From contig WOAB01000506.1 of the NCBI GenBank assembly GCA_027886185.1, forward strand, positions 4,712,001-4,776,000: DNA of 64,000 nt, written 5' to 3'. Both the position numbers and the translations under genes were made by a program. Source of the DNA: Rheum nobile (taxonomy: Eukaryota; Streptophyta; Magnoliopsida; Caryophyllales; Polygonaceae). The first letter of the stretch is position 1. Each line of letters begins with the position of its first letter. The notes under the pieces are model-generated. The model saw only the letters and a program-made list of their open reading frames with translations, did not search any database and was not told where the DNA came from. Below are positions 33,491-46,047 of this stretch, piece by piece.

Positions 33491-35360
33491 CTCCGAAAAC
33501 CTACTTTGCCAAAACAAAATACCCTACAAATTCCATCACCGACGTTAGTAAAATCGCATTGATCAAACAACCAAGAGAAAAATAATAATCAAAGTTCAGA
33601 AACCATAAAGAAGCACATAGAAGAAAAAGAAACCCTGGAGAAATTATAAGTGCAAGTTAGCAGCTGATCGAGCAAATACTCTGAAAAATTGGACGAAAAC
33701 CTAGACTTGATTCATGTGACTGTAAATACACCTAGAAGAGAGCGTGTTAGGTGTTTACTGATTTTCAGTGTTGAGAATCTCTGACTTCTTGTCTGGAAAT
33801 GGAAAGTATCCGAGCAAGGTGGGCGATTTATCCACAAGTTCCCGCCGACTTCTTCCACGTCAGTCGTTAATTTATGACCCCGAACTCCCCAGAAATCCAT
33901 GGAATCTGGCACAAATATACGCAAAATGCCCGAAGCAAAAATGTATGCAAACTGGGTTAAAGAAGAGAAACTGTTCTAAGGCAGTGGTTTCAGATCGTGG
34001 GGAAGAGAAATTGTTCTTGGAGTAGGCTTGTTGTTTCAGATCGTGGGGAAGAAAAAATATTCTAAATCAGAAATCTCTAAAATAATATTCTGATTTACGG
34101 GAACGACGATGGTATTTATAGTGGCTCCCCTGCAATTGCACAACAAACTTTCATAGAAAAGATGTCAATATGGTGCAAGTGTCACCAACGTGCTTTTGTG
34201 GCATGTAATGTCTTGTTCAGTTCATCTTGATTCTGGTGCAGTTGGTTGGCAGCTTCTATTTGCCTTCCTTCCTCCTCACATTGTGGATGCATCTTATCAT
34301 AAACACCAATATAAGGATCCATATATGTTTTTTGTTCTTATAATAGACAATATAAGGCATTTTGAAATTGCACAATAAATGTCAATTAAGTTAAATGTAT
34401 TTCATTGTCACATACAAGTGATTGATTTAGATAAGACTTTCTCCAAGCAAGTTCATTAAGTGGGCAATAGCTAAATGTAGAGCAACAACACAACAGCAAA
34501 AACCCAGCGAGACAACAACACAACAACTCAGCATCAACACATCAACAGAGAGCAGAAAGCAGCAGCATATTAGCATAGGGAGCCACAAAATCAGCACAAC
34601 GGCAAGCACAAAACAACGACAAAAAATCATAGTAGCAGCAAGAACAAAACAACATCGCTCATTTCAGCAATCATCATAAAACAGACAATTGAGCGAAGTA
34701 CAATAGTTAAGAAAATCAAGCAGGAGATCCTTAGGACAGAAGCAGGAAAAGGAGAAAATGAAGGATTCCCGTACCGGTTATTTCTTGCTTCAAGTAGAGG
34801 GCAAGACTACTTATTTAGTGTACTCAGGAACTAATTTAGTGTACAGTAAATCTAGGAGAGCATACTGTAAACATAAAAGTTAATAAATTCCAATATACAT
34901 CCGGACTAAAAACATTGTACAATGGGAGTTAAAGTACATGCTAGACTACTTATTTTCTAGACTGCTTCAGTTAGATACTGAGATGATTATTGATCTCTTC
35001 AATTATATAAGACTAACACGATCAGGGATATGGTGATGTCAAAGAAGAAGAAAGCATAAAACCCAAAGTCCGTTCAATTAGAAAACATCTGCTCTAAGTA
35101 ATCGTCCACCCCTTTTTCCACCAAAGAGTCAAATCCATATTAATCAGTACAAAGGCTCAAATCCTGCAAAAAGGAGCCATTTGAGCCTTCGAATCGCTCT
35201 CCCCAACCCTAATTTTTAAGGACTGGATAGCTCCTATTTTTGCTTGCCAAAAACCTATCACCGATTGGCATAATAAATTCCGCTTCTACCATGAGCCAAA
35301 TTAAGTAAATCAAGTAGCAATGCTCAACAAGAATTCCGGTCAAAGGTTGATATTGCAACA
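33491..35360. other. Helitron interior without recognised genes
   Basis: Contains a short tandem repeat of TTTCAGATCGTGGGGAAGA (33989 and 34036) and a low-complexity AAC/AGC-rich stretch at 34465-34680. Possible promoter region of the chimeric gene, but no clear TATA box could be assigned. Confidence 0.5.
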
Positions 35361-35363
35361 AAA

Positions 35364-35850
35364 AATCTCCAGCAAAAGCTAACCTTGACTAACCGTGTGC
35401 AGTGGCGGCAACCCGACCGGAATCCCTTCACCGAAAAGCATTGGACCATTTCGCCTCTCTTCCGCCACTCCTTCGCCGCCATAAACATCGCGGTAATTCA
35501 AGTTTCGCAATAGTCGAGCATGTTTAGCCCTTCGCCTCTCTTCCGCCAGTTGATTGTGCAGTTTAAAGGGGGAAGCAATAACATTAATGCTGGTGTTGCA
35601 GCAAAAAATCTCCAGCAAAAGCATACCTTGACTAACCGTGTGCAGCGGCGGCAACCCGATCGGAATCCCTTCACCGGAAAGCATTGGACCATTTCGCCTC
35701 TCTTCCGCCACTCCTTCGCCGCCATAAACATCGCGGTAATTCAAGTTTTGCAATAGTCGAGCATGTTTAGCCCTTCGCTTCTCTTCCGCCAGTTGATTGT
35801 GCAGTTTAAAGGGGGAAGCAATAACATTAATGCTGGTGTAGGTGAAAGGT
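35364..35850 (-). repeat. 243-bp tandem duplication of a captured exon, copy 1
   Basis: Two 243-bp units each contain a minus-strand coding-like stretch (NLNYRDVYGGEGVAEERR, then GIPVGLPPLHTVSQ) ending at a donor-like CAAGGTATGC; the preceding part reads LHNQLAEERRRAKHARLL. The family is not recognised. Occurrences of AGTCGAGCATGTTTAGC at 35513 and 35756 give the period. Confidence 0.65.
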
Positions 35851-36045
35851 CAGCCTCTTCATCATCTCCACATAAATGTAGTAATTCTCGTAACTGTAGT
35901 ATTTCAGGATTCGTCTCTTCCTTTATTGGGCCGTTTCAACATCTGGGCGCCTCTTCGTCGTCTCTTCCTTTATTGGGCCGTTTCAACATATGGGCCTTGT
36001 AAGAATACCACATAAAGCCTTCAAGCCCGTTTTAGCATATAGCTA

Positions 36046-37255
36046 ATTTCTAAATGGTCAGCTCGAGGAGACGGTATTTATGTACCAACCGCCAGGCTTT
36101 CGTGACAAGACTTGCTCGGATCATGTGTGCTTGCTTCGAAAGTCCCTCTATGGCCTCAAACAGGCTCCCCGAGCTTGGTATCATCGCTTCGACACGTTCA
36201 TCTCCTCCATCGGATTCCGCAGTAGCAAGAGCGACACCTCTCTGTTCATCTATCACACAAGTACAGAGATGGCATTTTTGCTCTTATATGTCGACGACAT
36301 TGTGCTAACTGCATCTTCTGAGGCTTTGCTTTGCCGGATTATTACTCAGCTGCATTATGAATTTTCCATGACCGATATAGGCCCTCTCAGTTACTTCTTG
36401 GGGATCTCCGTCACTCGCACAAAGACCGGTATGTTTCTTTCCCAACAAAAGTATGCCACTGAGATTATCGCCTGTGCCGGAATGTCTTCTTGCAAGCCTA
36501 TATCCACCCTTGTGGACACTCACGTGAAGCTAAGCGCCGACGCTGGCGACCCTGTTACCGATCCCACCTTATACCGCAGCTTGGCAGGAGCTTTGCGGTA
36601 CTTGACATTCACCAGGCCGGACATTGCGTATGTCGTTCATCAGATCTGTTTGTTTATGCATGACCCACGGGAGTCTCACTTTCAGGCTCTCAAAAGGATT
36701 CTGAGATACGTTCAGGGTACTCTTCCTCTTGGTCATCATCTGCACAAGTCACCGGTAGACAACTTCATCGCATACACTGATGCCGATTGGGGAGGATGTC
36801 CCAACACTCGCAGATCAACGTCAGGTTATTGTGTTTATCTGGGGGATGCTCTTATTTCCTGGTCCTCAAAAATACAACACACACTATCCCGGTTAAGTGC
36901 AGAGGCAGAATACAGGGGCGTTGCAAATGTGGTCGCCGAGGTTTGCTGGCTAAGAAATCTCTTGATTGAACTACATGTTCCATTGTGCCGCAGCATTGTT
37001 GTTTATTGTGATAATGTCAGTGCCGTATACCTGTCAGGCAACCCCGTCCAGCACCAACGGACAAAACACGTAGAAATGGACATTCCTTTCGTTCGAGAGA
37101 AGGTCGCCCTTGGTCAGATTCGGGTCCTCCATGTGCCCTCCGCACACCAGTTCGCCGACATTTTCACGAAGGGCTTGCCTTCTCCTCTATTCCTTGATTT
37201 CAGAAACAGTCTTCGCATCGGTTCTAATGACGCTTTGACTGCGGGAGGTTGTTAG
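36046..37255 (+). pseudogene. pol: copia RT-RNase H fragment, unit copy 2
   Basis: 5'-truncated at the triplication breakpoint within RT. It keeps an open frame of 391 codons from 36080 through SLYGLKQAPRAWY, LLLYVDDIVL, YTDADWGGC and CDNVSAVYL to the stop in the LTR. It retains the Arg codon that is a stop in copy 1. It lacks integrase and the first part of RT, so it cannot be functional despite being open. Confidence 0.9.
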
Positions 37256-37441
37256 CCAATTAGTATAATTGGCAATCCCTAAATTACCGCCCTTGATTAC
37301 CGCTGTAAATCAATGTAATTAATAGGATATTATCTTGTGATATTATTAGTTGAGCTTCGTAAGGAAGGCTCCTAGTTTGTAAATCCTATAAATTCTAAGT
37401 GAATACAATCCCGAGAGGATATCGAATTATTCACACTTTCA
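37250..37441 (+). repeat. copia 3' LTR, unit copy 2
   Basis: Identical in structure to 26812-27003 and followed by the same CTGTTTGCTTC flank, which shows that it was duplicated rather than independently inserted. Confidence 0.93.
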
Positions 37442-38162
37442 CTGTTTGCTTCTGTTATGGAAAGATTTGGGAGTAAAACAAATCTCACAAATCTTGCATG
37501 CTAATGGAGAAATCATGTGTTGGTGAATCCACCAGCCTATTTTACAACCCTCTAGATTAAATCATGGTTATCAATTCGATTTTCAACGCTCTAGATTAGT
37601 ACACTCATTTTATCATAATTTTCTGTTTTATTAGAGTAATATATGATTATTGTTTATTTGAAATGTGCCATATATTAGAGTAATATATTAGAGTAAATTT
37701 ATACTATGAAAAATTGTAATATATGATTATTGTTTATTTGAAATGTGCCATATGTCTAACTAAACTAAATGCAATCACGTCTTGTCGATCTTTCTCAAAG
37801 AAACAAACAAATACAATTATTTATATGTAGTACGTGCTCAATTAAGTTACAAGGAAATACAAAACATTACGTGAAACTAGGCACTTGAATATGTAGAACG
37901 ACATTCACGTGTGTACGGTGTGTCTATCATGATTTGGCCCTTTCCGCCCTATGATCTGATATTCCAGATCTGAAATTGTACGTTTTTCAAGTTTCTGTTT
38001 TTTCTTCTTCTCTTTCTTATTCAAATATTATAAAGTTTTTCATTTATCTTTATACAAGCTTAATATTTTGATGAAGTTTAATTTGTAGCAAGATTCATAA
38101 TAAAAATTAATGAGCTTCGGCTACATTTCGCAACTCCCTAAAGCCAAGTCTTAATTTTTATT

Positions 38163-38875
38163 TTTTTTGGTCGAGAAACGAGGCAAAGCCCCAGCGAAAT
38201 ATATAAATAGATTAAAAGTCTTGTTCCAACTGAGCTACAATATTAGAAGACTCAACAACAATAATAAGAGCTAAAATAGCAAGAGGACTTAAAAATTCAG
38301 TAAAAGAAGTAGGTAAATCCAAAGCAAGGTTAGCCACAAGATCGGCCGCCTGATTAGCAGGACGATGGACATGGTTGATCCGCACTAGCCAGTCCCTCGA
38401 TGAAATAAGCAATCGACAATGTTCAACCAGAAAAAAATATCCGTGACTCTACAGATGATGAGAATTGAGAAGCTTCACGGCAGCGAGAGAGTCTGACTCA
38501 GGTAAAAGCCGATCATTATTCATCTTTGTCGCCGGCTGCAGGCCATGAAAAATTGCCCATAGCTCCGCAGTGATCGCCTTGCATTGCCCACACTGGAAAC
38601 CATAGGCACGACGAAAAGCGTCATTAGAGACGCGAATCAAGCCACCCCCACCCGCAACACCTAGATTGCCTTTGGAAACAACATCACAATTTAACTTCAA
38701 CCACAACTACGGAGGTCTGTACCAAATACCAATTGCATGAATGGCTACCCTGGAGGCATCAAGAGAAGCAGTAATAGTACACGAAAGGATAGGGTCAATC
38801 GGGGTGTTATCGAATCCTTCAAAGATCAGCTTGTTGCGGCATTTCCAGGTATGCCAATTCATGAAGGCAATCCTT
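38163..38875 (-). pseudogene. LINE RNase H fragment, copy 2
   Basis: Same fragment as at 27672 with the same TAG after LLNSHHL, an additional Gln-to-stop change before LWLKLNCD (about 38708) and a ~50-bp deletion near 38806. Confidence 0.8.
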
Positions 38876-39328
38876 CAAATTGAGTAAAATGACACATTTT
38901 AGTTAATGTTTGACTTCTTCTCTAAATATGTTTATTCATATTTTTTTACAATTTTTTTTATATGTTCACGTACACTCTCCCATATTTTACCCCACATCTT
39001 TTATAACCGTTTTTATCCATTTTATTTTTATATTTTTTAAATCGGTATTTTTTTTAGATTGATCGTTATGATTTTGTATTCTTAGTTCCCACTGCTATAT
39101 CTCCTATACAAGTATGTAGAAAAAACTATGTCAAGTGGCTTATTTTAATGTTGACATGTGTAATTTGAATACTTTTCTTAAAAAATTTAAATTCCAATTA
39201 AAAGCTTACATACCCACTTTTTCTACCCCTTGTATTTTCCTTTTTCAACTTCTTTGTACAACTGTTTTTTATAATTTGGTATATCTTCAGTAAGAAATAA
39301 CTCATTTTTTTAAGATATATTTTTATAA

Positions 39329-39418
39329 CGCGGCCAATATATGCGCGACGTTTTTTTGCTGTACGCGCGACATTTTGTACGCCATAATATGGCGTACGCC
39401 ATGTCGCGACGTACGGAT
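39329..39418 (+). repeat. MULE left terminal inverted repeat
   Basis: Includes near-perfect palindromes of the type TACGCCATAATATGGCGTA. Similar GTACGCCAT/ATGGCGTAC words recur subterminally at 39480-39520 and 45890-45995. Confidence 0.8.
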
Positions 39419-39557
39419 ATAAAAATAAGCAAAAATAAGCCAAAAGTGGCCAGATAAAAAAAAATATAAATACGTATTTTTTTGTATGCCATAATACGGC
39501 GTACAAAAAAATACGTATTTGTATTTATTTTAAATGAAAAATAAATAAGTTGGGCCG

Positions 39558-40177
39558 GACCGAGTCCTCTGCCAGTTCGGTTACAGGTAGGGGGTTCATG
39601 AGGATCCACCAGCGCCACGCGAGGTGAAGAGGCGGGTCGACTTGAGGGCGTATGATCTTCAATACGCCGACGAGCTGTGCACTTGGGATGCCGACCCAAG
39701 ACCGACGATCGAGCTTCAGGACATGATCCATACCACCTTCGCCTGGGACACTAACGATGCGTACATCGACTGGCTGGAGCAGATGTCACATCCGTATGTG
39801 GATGCACGGTCTCCTAGACAAGATCGTCCAGGTCTGGCTCCTATCGTCCCTCCAGCTCCACCGGTGTCTACTCTCATGGTATGATACATTTTATTTATCG
39901 CTTATCATTTTTTACGTGCTTAAAATCAGTTTAGTTGTAATGGAAATCATTGTCGTGTATTCAGCGGACCCAGATTATCACCGGTCGGATGCGGCGTTTT
40001 TTGGAGGAGAGGGACGAGCTTCCACCAGATGTTACCGCTGTGATTATTTCGTGGATTCATGATTTGATAGGTCACGAGGCGCCCATGGCTGATCCCTTAC
40101 CGCATGCTTCCCAGAGATTTACTAATTCACAGCACGAGAGAGGAGAGGGTAGCGGTAGAGTCCCCGATGATGACTAG
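39558..40177 (+). pseudogene. Plant mobile domain (PMD/MAIN-like) C-terminal relic in the MULE
   Basis: The frame starts DRVLCQFGYR, the conserved QFG motif of the plant mobile domain, a module shared by MAIN-type proteins and many plant transposons. A TAG at 39588-39590 interrupts it. Exon 1 runs to 39878 (SRP/Pro-rich end, VPPAPPVSTLM) with a donor GGTATGA; exon 2 is 39965-40177, reading RTQIITGRMRRFLEERDEL to a TGA-type end after GRVPDDD. The junction is in phase. The N-terminal part of the domain is missing. The PMD assignment rests on short motifs. Confidence 0.55.
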
Positions 40178-40278
40178 ATTGTAGGATCATGTATTTATGT
40201 GGATTAGACACTTGTGTTTTGGATCATGTATATATATGTTTTGGTTGTTTTGCATGTTATTATATATAAGTGTAACAG

Positions 40279-41087
40279 AATGAAATATAATCAAATACTA
40301 TAGTATATACATGAAATATAACCAAATAATATAGTATATATATGAAATATAACAAAATACTATAGTATATACATGAAATACAACGAAATACTATAGTATA
40401 TACATGAAATATAACGAAATACTATAGTATATACATGAAATATAACCAAATACTATATTATATACATGAAATATAACGAAATAATATAGTATATACATGA
40501 AATATAACAAAATACTATAGTATATACATGAAATATAACGAAATACTATAGTATATACATGAAATATAACGAAATATTATAGTATATACATGAAATATAA
40601 CAAAATACTATAGTATATACATGAAATATAACGAAATACTATAGTATATACATGAAATATAACCAAATACTATAGTATATACATGAAATATAACCAAATA
40701 CTATAGTATATACATGAAATATAACCAAATACTATAGTATATACATGAAATATAACCAAATATTATAGTATATACATGAAATATAACCAAATACTATAGT
40801 ATATACATGAAATATAACGAAATATTATAGTATATACATGAAATATAACCAAATAATAGTATATACATGAAATATAACCAAATACTATAGTATATACATG
40901 AAATATAACCAAATACTATAGTATATACATGAAATATAACCAAATACTATAGTATATACATGAAATATAACCAAATACTATAGTATATACATGAAATATA
41001 ACCAAATACTATAGTATATACATGAAATATAACCAAATATTATAGTATATACATGAAATATAATCAAATACTATAGTATATACATGA
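40279..41087. repeat. 31-bp tandem repeat array (~26 copies)
   Basis: The unit is ATGAAATATAACCAAATAC plus TATAGTATATAC. Copies vary mainly at two positions (ACC/ACG/ACA and TACTATAG/TATTATAG), giving stretches of like variants, as expected for local amplification. It lies between the PMD relic and the transposase gene. Confidence 0.95.
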
Positions 41088-41089
41088 AT

Positions 41090-42040
41090 TTCTCATATTT
41101 GGGCCCAATTCTCATATTGGGCCCAATCCTCCCTATTGGGCCTATTTGGGCCCAATTTCTCATTTTTTCAGTTTTCACCCGTTTTTTCTTTAATCCTCCA
41201 TATTGGGCCTATTTGGGCCTAATTTCTCATTTTTTCAGTTTTCACATGTTTCTTCTACAATCCTCCCTATTGGGCCCAATTTCTCATTTTTTCAGTTTTC
41301 TCCCGTTTCTTCTACAATCCTCCATATTGGGCCTATTTGGGCCCAATTTCTCAATTTTTCAGTTTTCACCTGTTTCTTCTACAATCCTCCCTATTGGGCC
41401 TATTTGGGCCCAATTTCTCATTTTTTCAGTTTTCATCCGTTTCTTCTACAATCCTCCATATTGGGCCTATTTGGGCCCAATTTCTCATTTTTTCAGTTTT
41501 CACCCGTTTCTTCTACAATCCTCTCTATTGGGCCTATTTGGGCCCAATTTCTCATTTTTTCAGTTTTCACCCGTTTCTTCTACAATCCTCCCTATTGGGC
41601 CTATTTGGGCCCAATTTCTCATTTTTTCAGTTTTCACCCGTTTCTTCTACAATCCTCCCTATTGGGGCCTATTTGGGCCCAATTTCTCATTTTTTCAGTT
41701 TTCACCCGTTTCTTCTACAATCCTCCATATTGGGCCTATTTGGGCCCAATTTTTCATTTTTTCAGTTTTTACCCGTTTCTTCTACAATCCTCCATATTGG
41801 GCCTATTTGGACTTAATTTCTCATTTTTTCAAGTTTTTCACCCGTTTCTTCTACAATCCTCCATATTGGGCCTATTTGGGCCTAATTTCTCATTTTTTCA
41901 CTTTTTCACCTATTTCTTCTACAATCCTCCCTATTGGGCCTATTTGGGCCCAATTTCTCATTTTTCAGTTTTCACCCGTTTCTTCTACAATCCTCCATAT
42001 TGTATTTAATTGGGCCCAATTTCTCATTTTTTCAGTTTCT
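41090..42040. repeat. ~67-bp tandem repeat array (~14 copies)
   Basis: Each unit holds ATTGGGCCTATTTGGGCCCA, then ATTTCTCATTTTTTCAGTTT, then CACCCGTTTCTTCTACAATCC. The GGGCC/GGGCCC words match plant site II (TCP-binding) elements. One unit (about 41258-41314) is shortened by ~10 bp. Long plus-strand ORFs here are an artefact of the repeat. Confidence 0.95.
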
Positions 42041-42156
42041 CACACTGAGTTAATTGAGATTACACAAGTAAATCAGACACAAATGTGAAGTTCATCTGCT
42101 CTTCAAATTGAGATTACACAAGTAAATCTACATCTTCAACTAATCTACATCTTAAA

Positions 42157-45100
42157 CTACACCGGAGGATCTGGAGGATGATTATATCTAATGCGATAAT
42201 CCCGAAATTGTTGAATCCTCGACTGAAATTGATAGTCCCAACCATCGACACTTGGGTGTTTGAATCGACGCCAAGCGTACGGAGGGGGAGGTAGTGGACA
42301 ACCATCCTTCAACGACACCTACATAGAAAACACAAAATATGATCGAGCTTTGTGTTTTAGGGTAAGCACAAATATTACTAGCTATTTAAAAACAATAACT
42401 ATACCGGTACAAAGTGGTTTCGGTTTCCTACGAGGGCCATCGTCAATATCCGTGTTGGAGGGCCGAGGCTTTTGTAAGAGGCCCTCATTGGTAAGCACAA
42501 GCACGGGCCATCCCAGGATAATAAGACAAGAGCAACTTGGTATAGCGTGGCAAACACTAAACCAATCATCGGCATGTCGAGTCAGTACTCCTCACTGCAA
42601 GGACTGATGACATAGTTGACCCGAAATATAAGGTCCTCGTAAGTGATCCCCGGGTGTAGTATGGGCAAGATGGGCATGTACAGATCTCTGTTGTCAATCA
42701 ACTCGCCCGCCATCTGCATTCGAACCATAGGGTATGCAGTCTCTTCTGATCCCAACAATACAGCCAGTGTCCGATATCCACAATGCCCGACTGGAGATAC
42801 ATCTCTGGCCCCGTTAATGTATGGAAACCAAAAGTAATCCACATTCTTAACCCCAAAGTTCACCCCCATATAAATCACGTGTTGTTCAGGGAGCTGCTGC
42901 GATCCTGTCCCTTCAGATTGGCTCCCTTGGGTCCCAATGCCCGATGAAGCTCCACTTGGTCCCTTCTTGCCACGACCCCGACCTCTACCTTGGCTTCCAC
43001 TTGCCTTGTTCTTCTCAATCTCATCTAACTCAGCCCTCCGATGCTCAAACAAGCTCGGCTCCCTCTTGGTGTCGTACTTTGTCAAACCCTTTGGCCTTCC
43101 TTTTGAAATGATTCCCGTGGGCTCCTGCATCAAAGTTTCACGCGGGTGCTGCGTGTTCCAGAACAAGTCGGTGATTTGATCTACTTGGTCCTTGCTCAAT
43201 GTTTTAACGTGCCACATTTCATCCATTTCCTTCCATATCAACTCGTGAGCAGACATCTGTTTTGTGTCATCAACTGGCTCTTCTTGTGTGTAAGCCCTAT
43301 CCCATTGCAATTGCTTCCAGAAGTGGTGTATCTCACTCGCCATGATCGGCGTCTTATCAATGATGGCATTTGCGATTATGTGGACACATGGCAGGCCGAA
43401 GCAGTCTCTCATCCAGTGATCATCACACTCATCAGGGAAATCATCCGCCTCTATCTGCTTATACAGATCAAACAACATTTCCAAGCACCTATCCGACACT
43501 TTGAAAAATAGCCTTGAAAACAACACTCTTATTTCTGGCGGCATACCATCAAACATCGTTGGTGTTTTGGTCCATGACATCTCCATGGTCGCACGCACCT
43601 GCCCAATTTGACCCTCGATCGCATGGTGTATCCTTACTACCATTCTATTAAAACCACCAATGCTAGAATTCAGAATTTGCTTCAACACGTGATGCATACC
43701 CTCAACCCTATAAAAAAACATGAAAAGCATTGCGTTACTCCCACATTGATCCATGAACAAGCAAACTACTGAACATCGTACAAGGGTTACCTGTTTGAAG
43801 TCCTCGTGAAGAAGTGAAGATGATGATCAGTCCACGCTCTCACTATGCTTTCCTTGTGAGGATTCGTCCACGTCTTCTCAATATATCGAACAAGGCCACT
43901 CTTCCACGATGTCCTCAATTGCACAAGCCTCTCTTCGTAGATTTCCTCCGTGGTTGAACACCAAAGTGCCCAACATTGGCCGTAAAACCTTTTCACTTGT
44001 TTTTTATCCTTCAATATTGGGGAAGCATATGCTTCTATGTTGTGCTTAATATGCACCCAACACAAAAGGTGTTTTACTTCATCTTTGAAAACTATCCGAA
44101 TTGCATTAATGAGGGCCTTCTCTCGATCAGTCATGATGGCGGCCGGCATAACGCCCAAATCTTTAAACAAGCGCAAAAGTTTCTCCATTATGAACTTGTA
44201 ATGCACAACTTCTTCTTGTCGTGTAAATGCATACGCAATGTTGAAGGTCTTGTGCGTGCAAGTGAAACCGACAATCTCCACCAATGGCATTTGATACCCA
44301 TGGATGAATGTAAGAAAACAAATGAATGTAAGAAGTCATAGAATATAACATATAATTCATATCAATGCTATAAATCACTACTATTATATTGTGTTGAAAA
44401 TGTAACACAAATCCAACACGTACCTATTTGTCTTGTATGTGGCATCAATAATTACCACGTACGGGAACATCTTCAATAGGTGGAGCGAGTCCGGGTGAGC
44501 AAAAAATAGGATATCAGTCTCTTTCGTAGACAACTTTGTAAGAGGAAATACCCGGTAACTATTTTCTTTCAAAAAGTTCAGAGTCCATTGCGTAACCGTC
44601 AATTCCCCTTGATCTTCATAACGCACCTTCTGTAGAAAGTTGGAAACTTGTTTCATGGATGTAACATTTCCGGGGAAGAACTTCCTCAACTTCCCAACAA
44701 TAGTCCTAGGCGTCACGAACGCTTCGCCCAAAGCTTTGGCAATGCGCTCCTCACCCGGGGTCATTCTGCCCATGTATGGATGCCTAAGAAAGGTAGTCGA
44801 AAGCTTATGGTTGTGGCATCCATCTATCACATTTATGATCCATTTCTGAGTCACTTCCCCTGGCTTCTTCTTCAATCTAACACCACACAACTCAAATGTG
44901 CATCCGGACTTCTTCGAATGGGATTCACGAATTACTTCAACTTCCTCTTCTGAGTCACTACCTTTCTTTCTCCCCGATCTATACTCACCAAAATTCTCGC
45001 ACGTCAAACTAACACTTCTGAAATTTGACTTCTGAATGACTAAAACCATCATCAAATCTTTGCCCTTATTCCTAACCCACTCAACCAATTCCTCTTGGCT

Positions 45101-45777
45101 ATCCCAGCTCAGATTGTTACGAAATTCATCTCCATAATCTTTCCCCTATACATGTTTACATCATCAATAATGTTACAATATATGGATTGTAATTGTAATA
45201 TATAACTAAACTATAATTGTAATACATAACTAAACAATAATGTTACAATATATGGATTACTATATATGGATTGCAATTTGTTAAATTTATATGTTTGTAG
45301 CTAACCAATATTAACTATAAAATAAAACTATAATTGTAATACAAAACTAAACTAAAGACAAAAACAAATTGATAGCTTATCTCACTAAACATAAGACTGT
45401 TAACATATATCAAATTCACAACAATAATCAACTTCTCCACTACTATTAATTACTAATCTTTTAACATATATCAAAATAAATATATGCCTCTACAGCTAAA
45501 TCGTCATCATCTTGTCCACTACAACTAAATACTAATCTATCTTTTAACATAATAAAATATAGGCATCTACCGTAACACCGTCAGCATCTTGTCCACTACA
45601 ACTAAATACTAATCTATCTTTGAACATAATAAATATAGGCCTCTACGTACTTAAGCTATATTAATTATAACTAATTTCAATCTTAATCATTCCATACACA
45701 CTAACCTCGAAATTGCCATCGTCGAAATCTTGATCGACATAATCTTCATCATCTTCTCCACTACTCCAATATGCCAT
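42157..45777 (-). pseudogene. mudrA-like: MULE transposase fused to an OTU peptidase domain
   Basis: Predicted exons: 45706-45777, 44424-45145, 43791-44297, 42405-43707, 42157-42318 (921 codons). Exon 1 encodes an acidic start (MAYWSSGEDDEDY). Exon 2 has a FAR1-like zinc region and IDATYKTNR (first catalytic Asp). Exon 3 has MTDREKALI (second Asp) and HLLCWVHIKHN. Glu lies in NRVEGMHHVLK. A SWIM-like finger (DCFGLPCVHII) follows. Exon 4 continues into an OTU cysteine-protease domain with GHCGYRTLAVLLG (catalytic Cys) and VGNRNHFVPV (catalytic His). A TGA at 42582-42584 in a Trp position cuts the OTU domain between Cys and His. The acceptor of exon 3 (near 44298) reads GG instead of AG. Both lesions suggest inactivity. 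Confidence 0.8.
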
Positions 45778-46047
45778 TTTTTGTAAAATTTGTTGTTTCA
45801 ATCTTACCATTCCATACAAACTTCGAAAGCTATTTATAGGCACAAAATAGCCGTTGGAATAACCGTTGGAATAACGGCTACTTTTGTACGCCACTTCCGA
45901 GCGTACGCCATACCATGGCGTACAGGCTATTTCCAACGGTTATTTTCCTGTACGCTGTATTTTAGCGTACGCTAGAATACAGCGTATAGGAAAATAATAC
46001 AGAAATTCATTTAAATTCAAAAACCCACCAAAAGTATAATAAAATAG

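Larger units (their letters stand above)
25608..36045. repeat. Triplicated unit, copy 1
   Basis: The unit runs from within copia RT (ATTTCTAAATGG) through the 3' LTR, flanking DNA, a LINE fragment and a Helitron-like segment to GCATATAGCTA. At 36045/36046 and 58881/58882 the same right end is joined to the same copia position, so all copies share one breakpoint. Copy 1 lacks about 3 kb found in copies 2 and 3 at the position equivalent to 29113. Confidence 0.92.
29185..36045 (-). mobile_element. Gene-capturing Helitron-like element, copy 1
   Basis: Read on the minus strand, the left end gives a GC-rich hairpin, eight bases, then CTAG followed by host T: the structure of a Helitron 3' end. 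In copy 2 the hairpin is a perfect 8-bp stem; here one arm is mutated. The right end (minus strand TAGCTATATGCTAAAACGGG) resembles plant Helitron 5' ends but lacks the canonical TC. The interior holds spliced exon pieces of several unrelated genes, all minus strand, which is typical of gene-capturing Helitrons. No Rep/helicase is present, so it would be non-autonomous. The 5' end is the weaker call. Confidence 0.6.

Noticed and set aside
33712..33924. Minus-strand 70-codon ORF in the Helitron, conserved in copy 2
   Set aside because: Conservation only reflects the recent duplication; no domain, splice or codon evidence.
34427..34630. Cys/Leu-rich minus-strand ORF (67 codons)
   Set aside because: Comes from a low-complexity AAC/AGC stretch on the plus strand.
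40279..41087. 31-bp repeat array as a CRISPR-like array
   Set aside because: There are no unique spacers between repeats and the context is a plant transposon; it is a contiguous tandem repeat.
41084..42088. Long plus-strand ORFs (334, 268 and 159 codons) of Phe/Ser/Pro-rich repeats
   Set aside because: They follow directly from the 67-bp repeat, which is close to a multiple of three in most copies and lacks stops in these frames; no non-repetitive coding signal.
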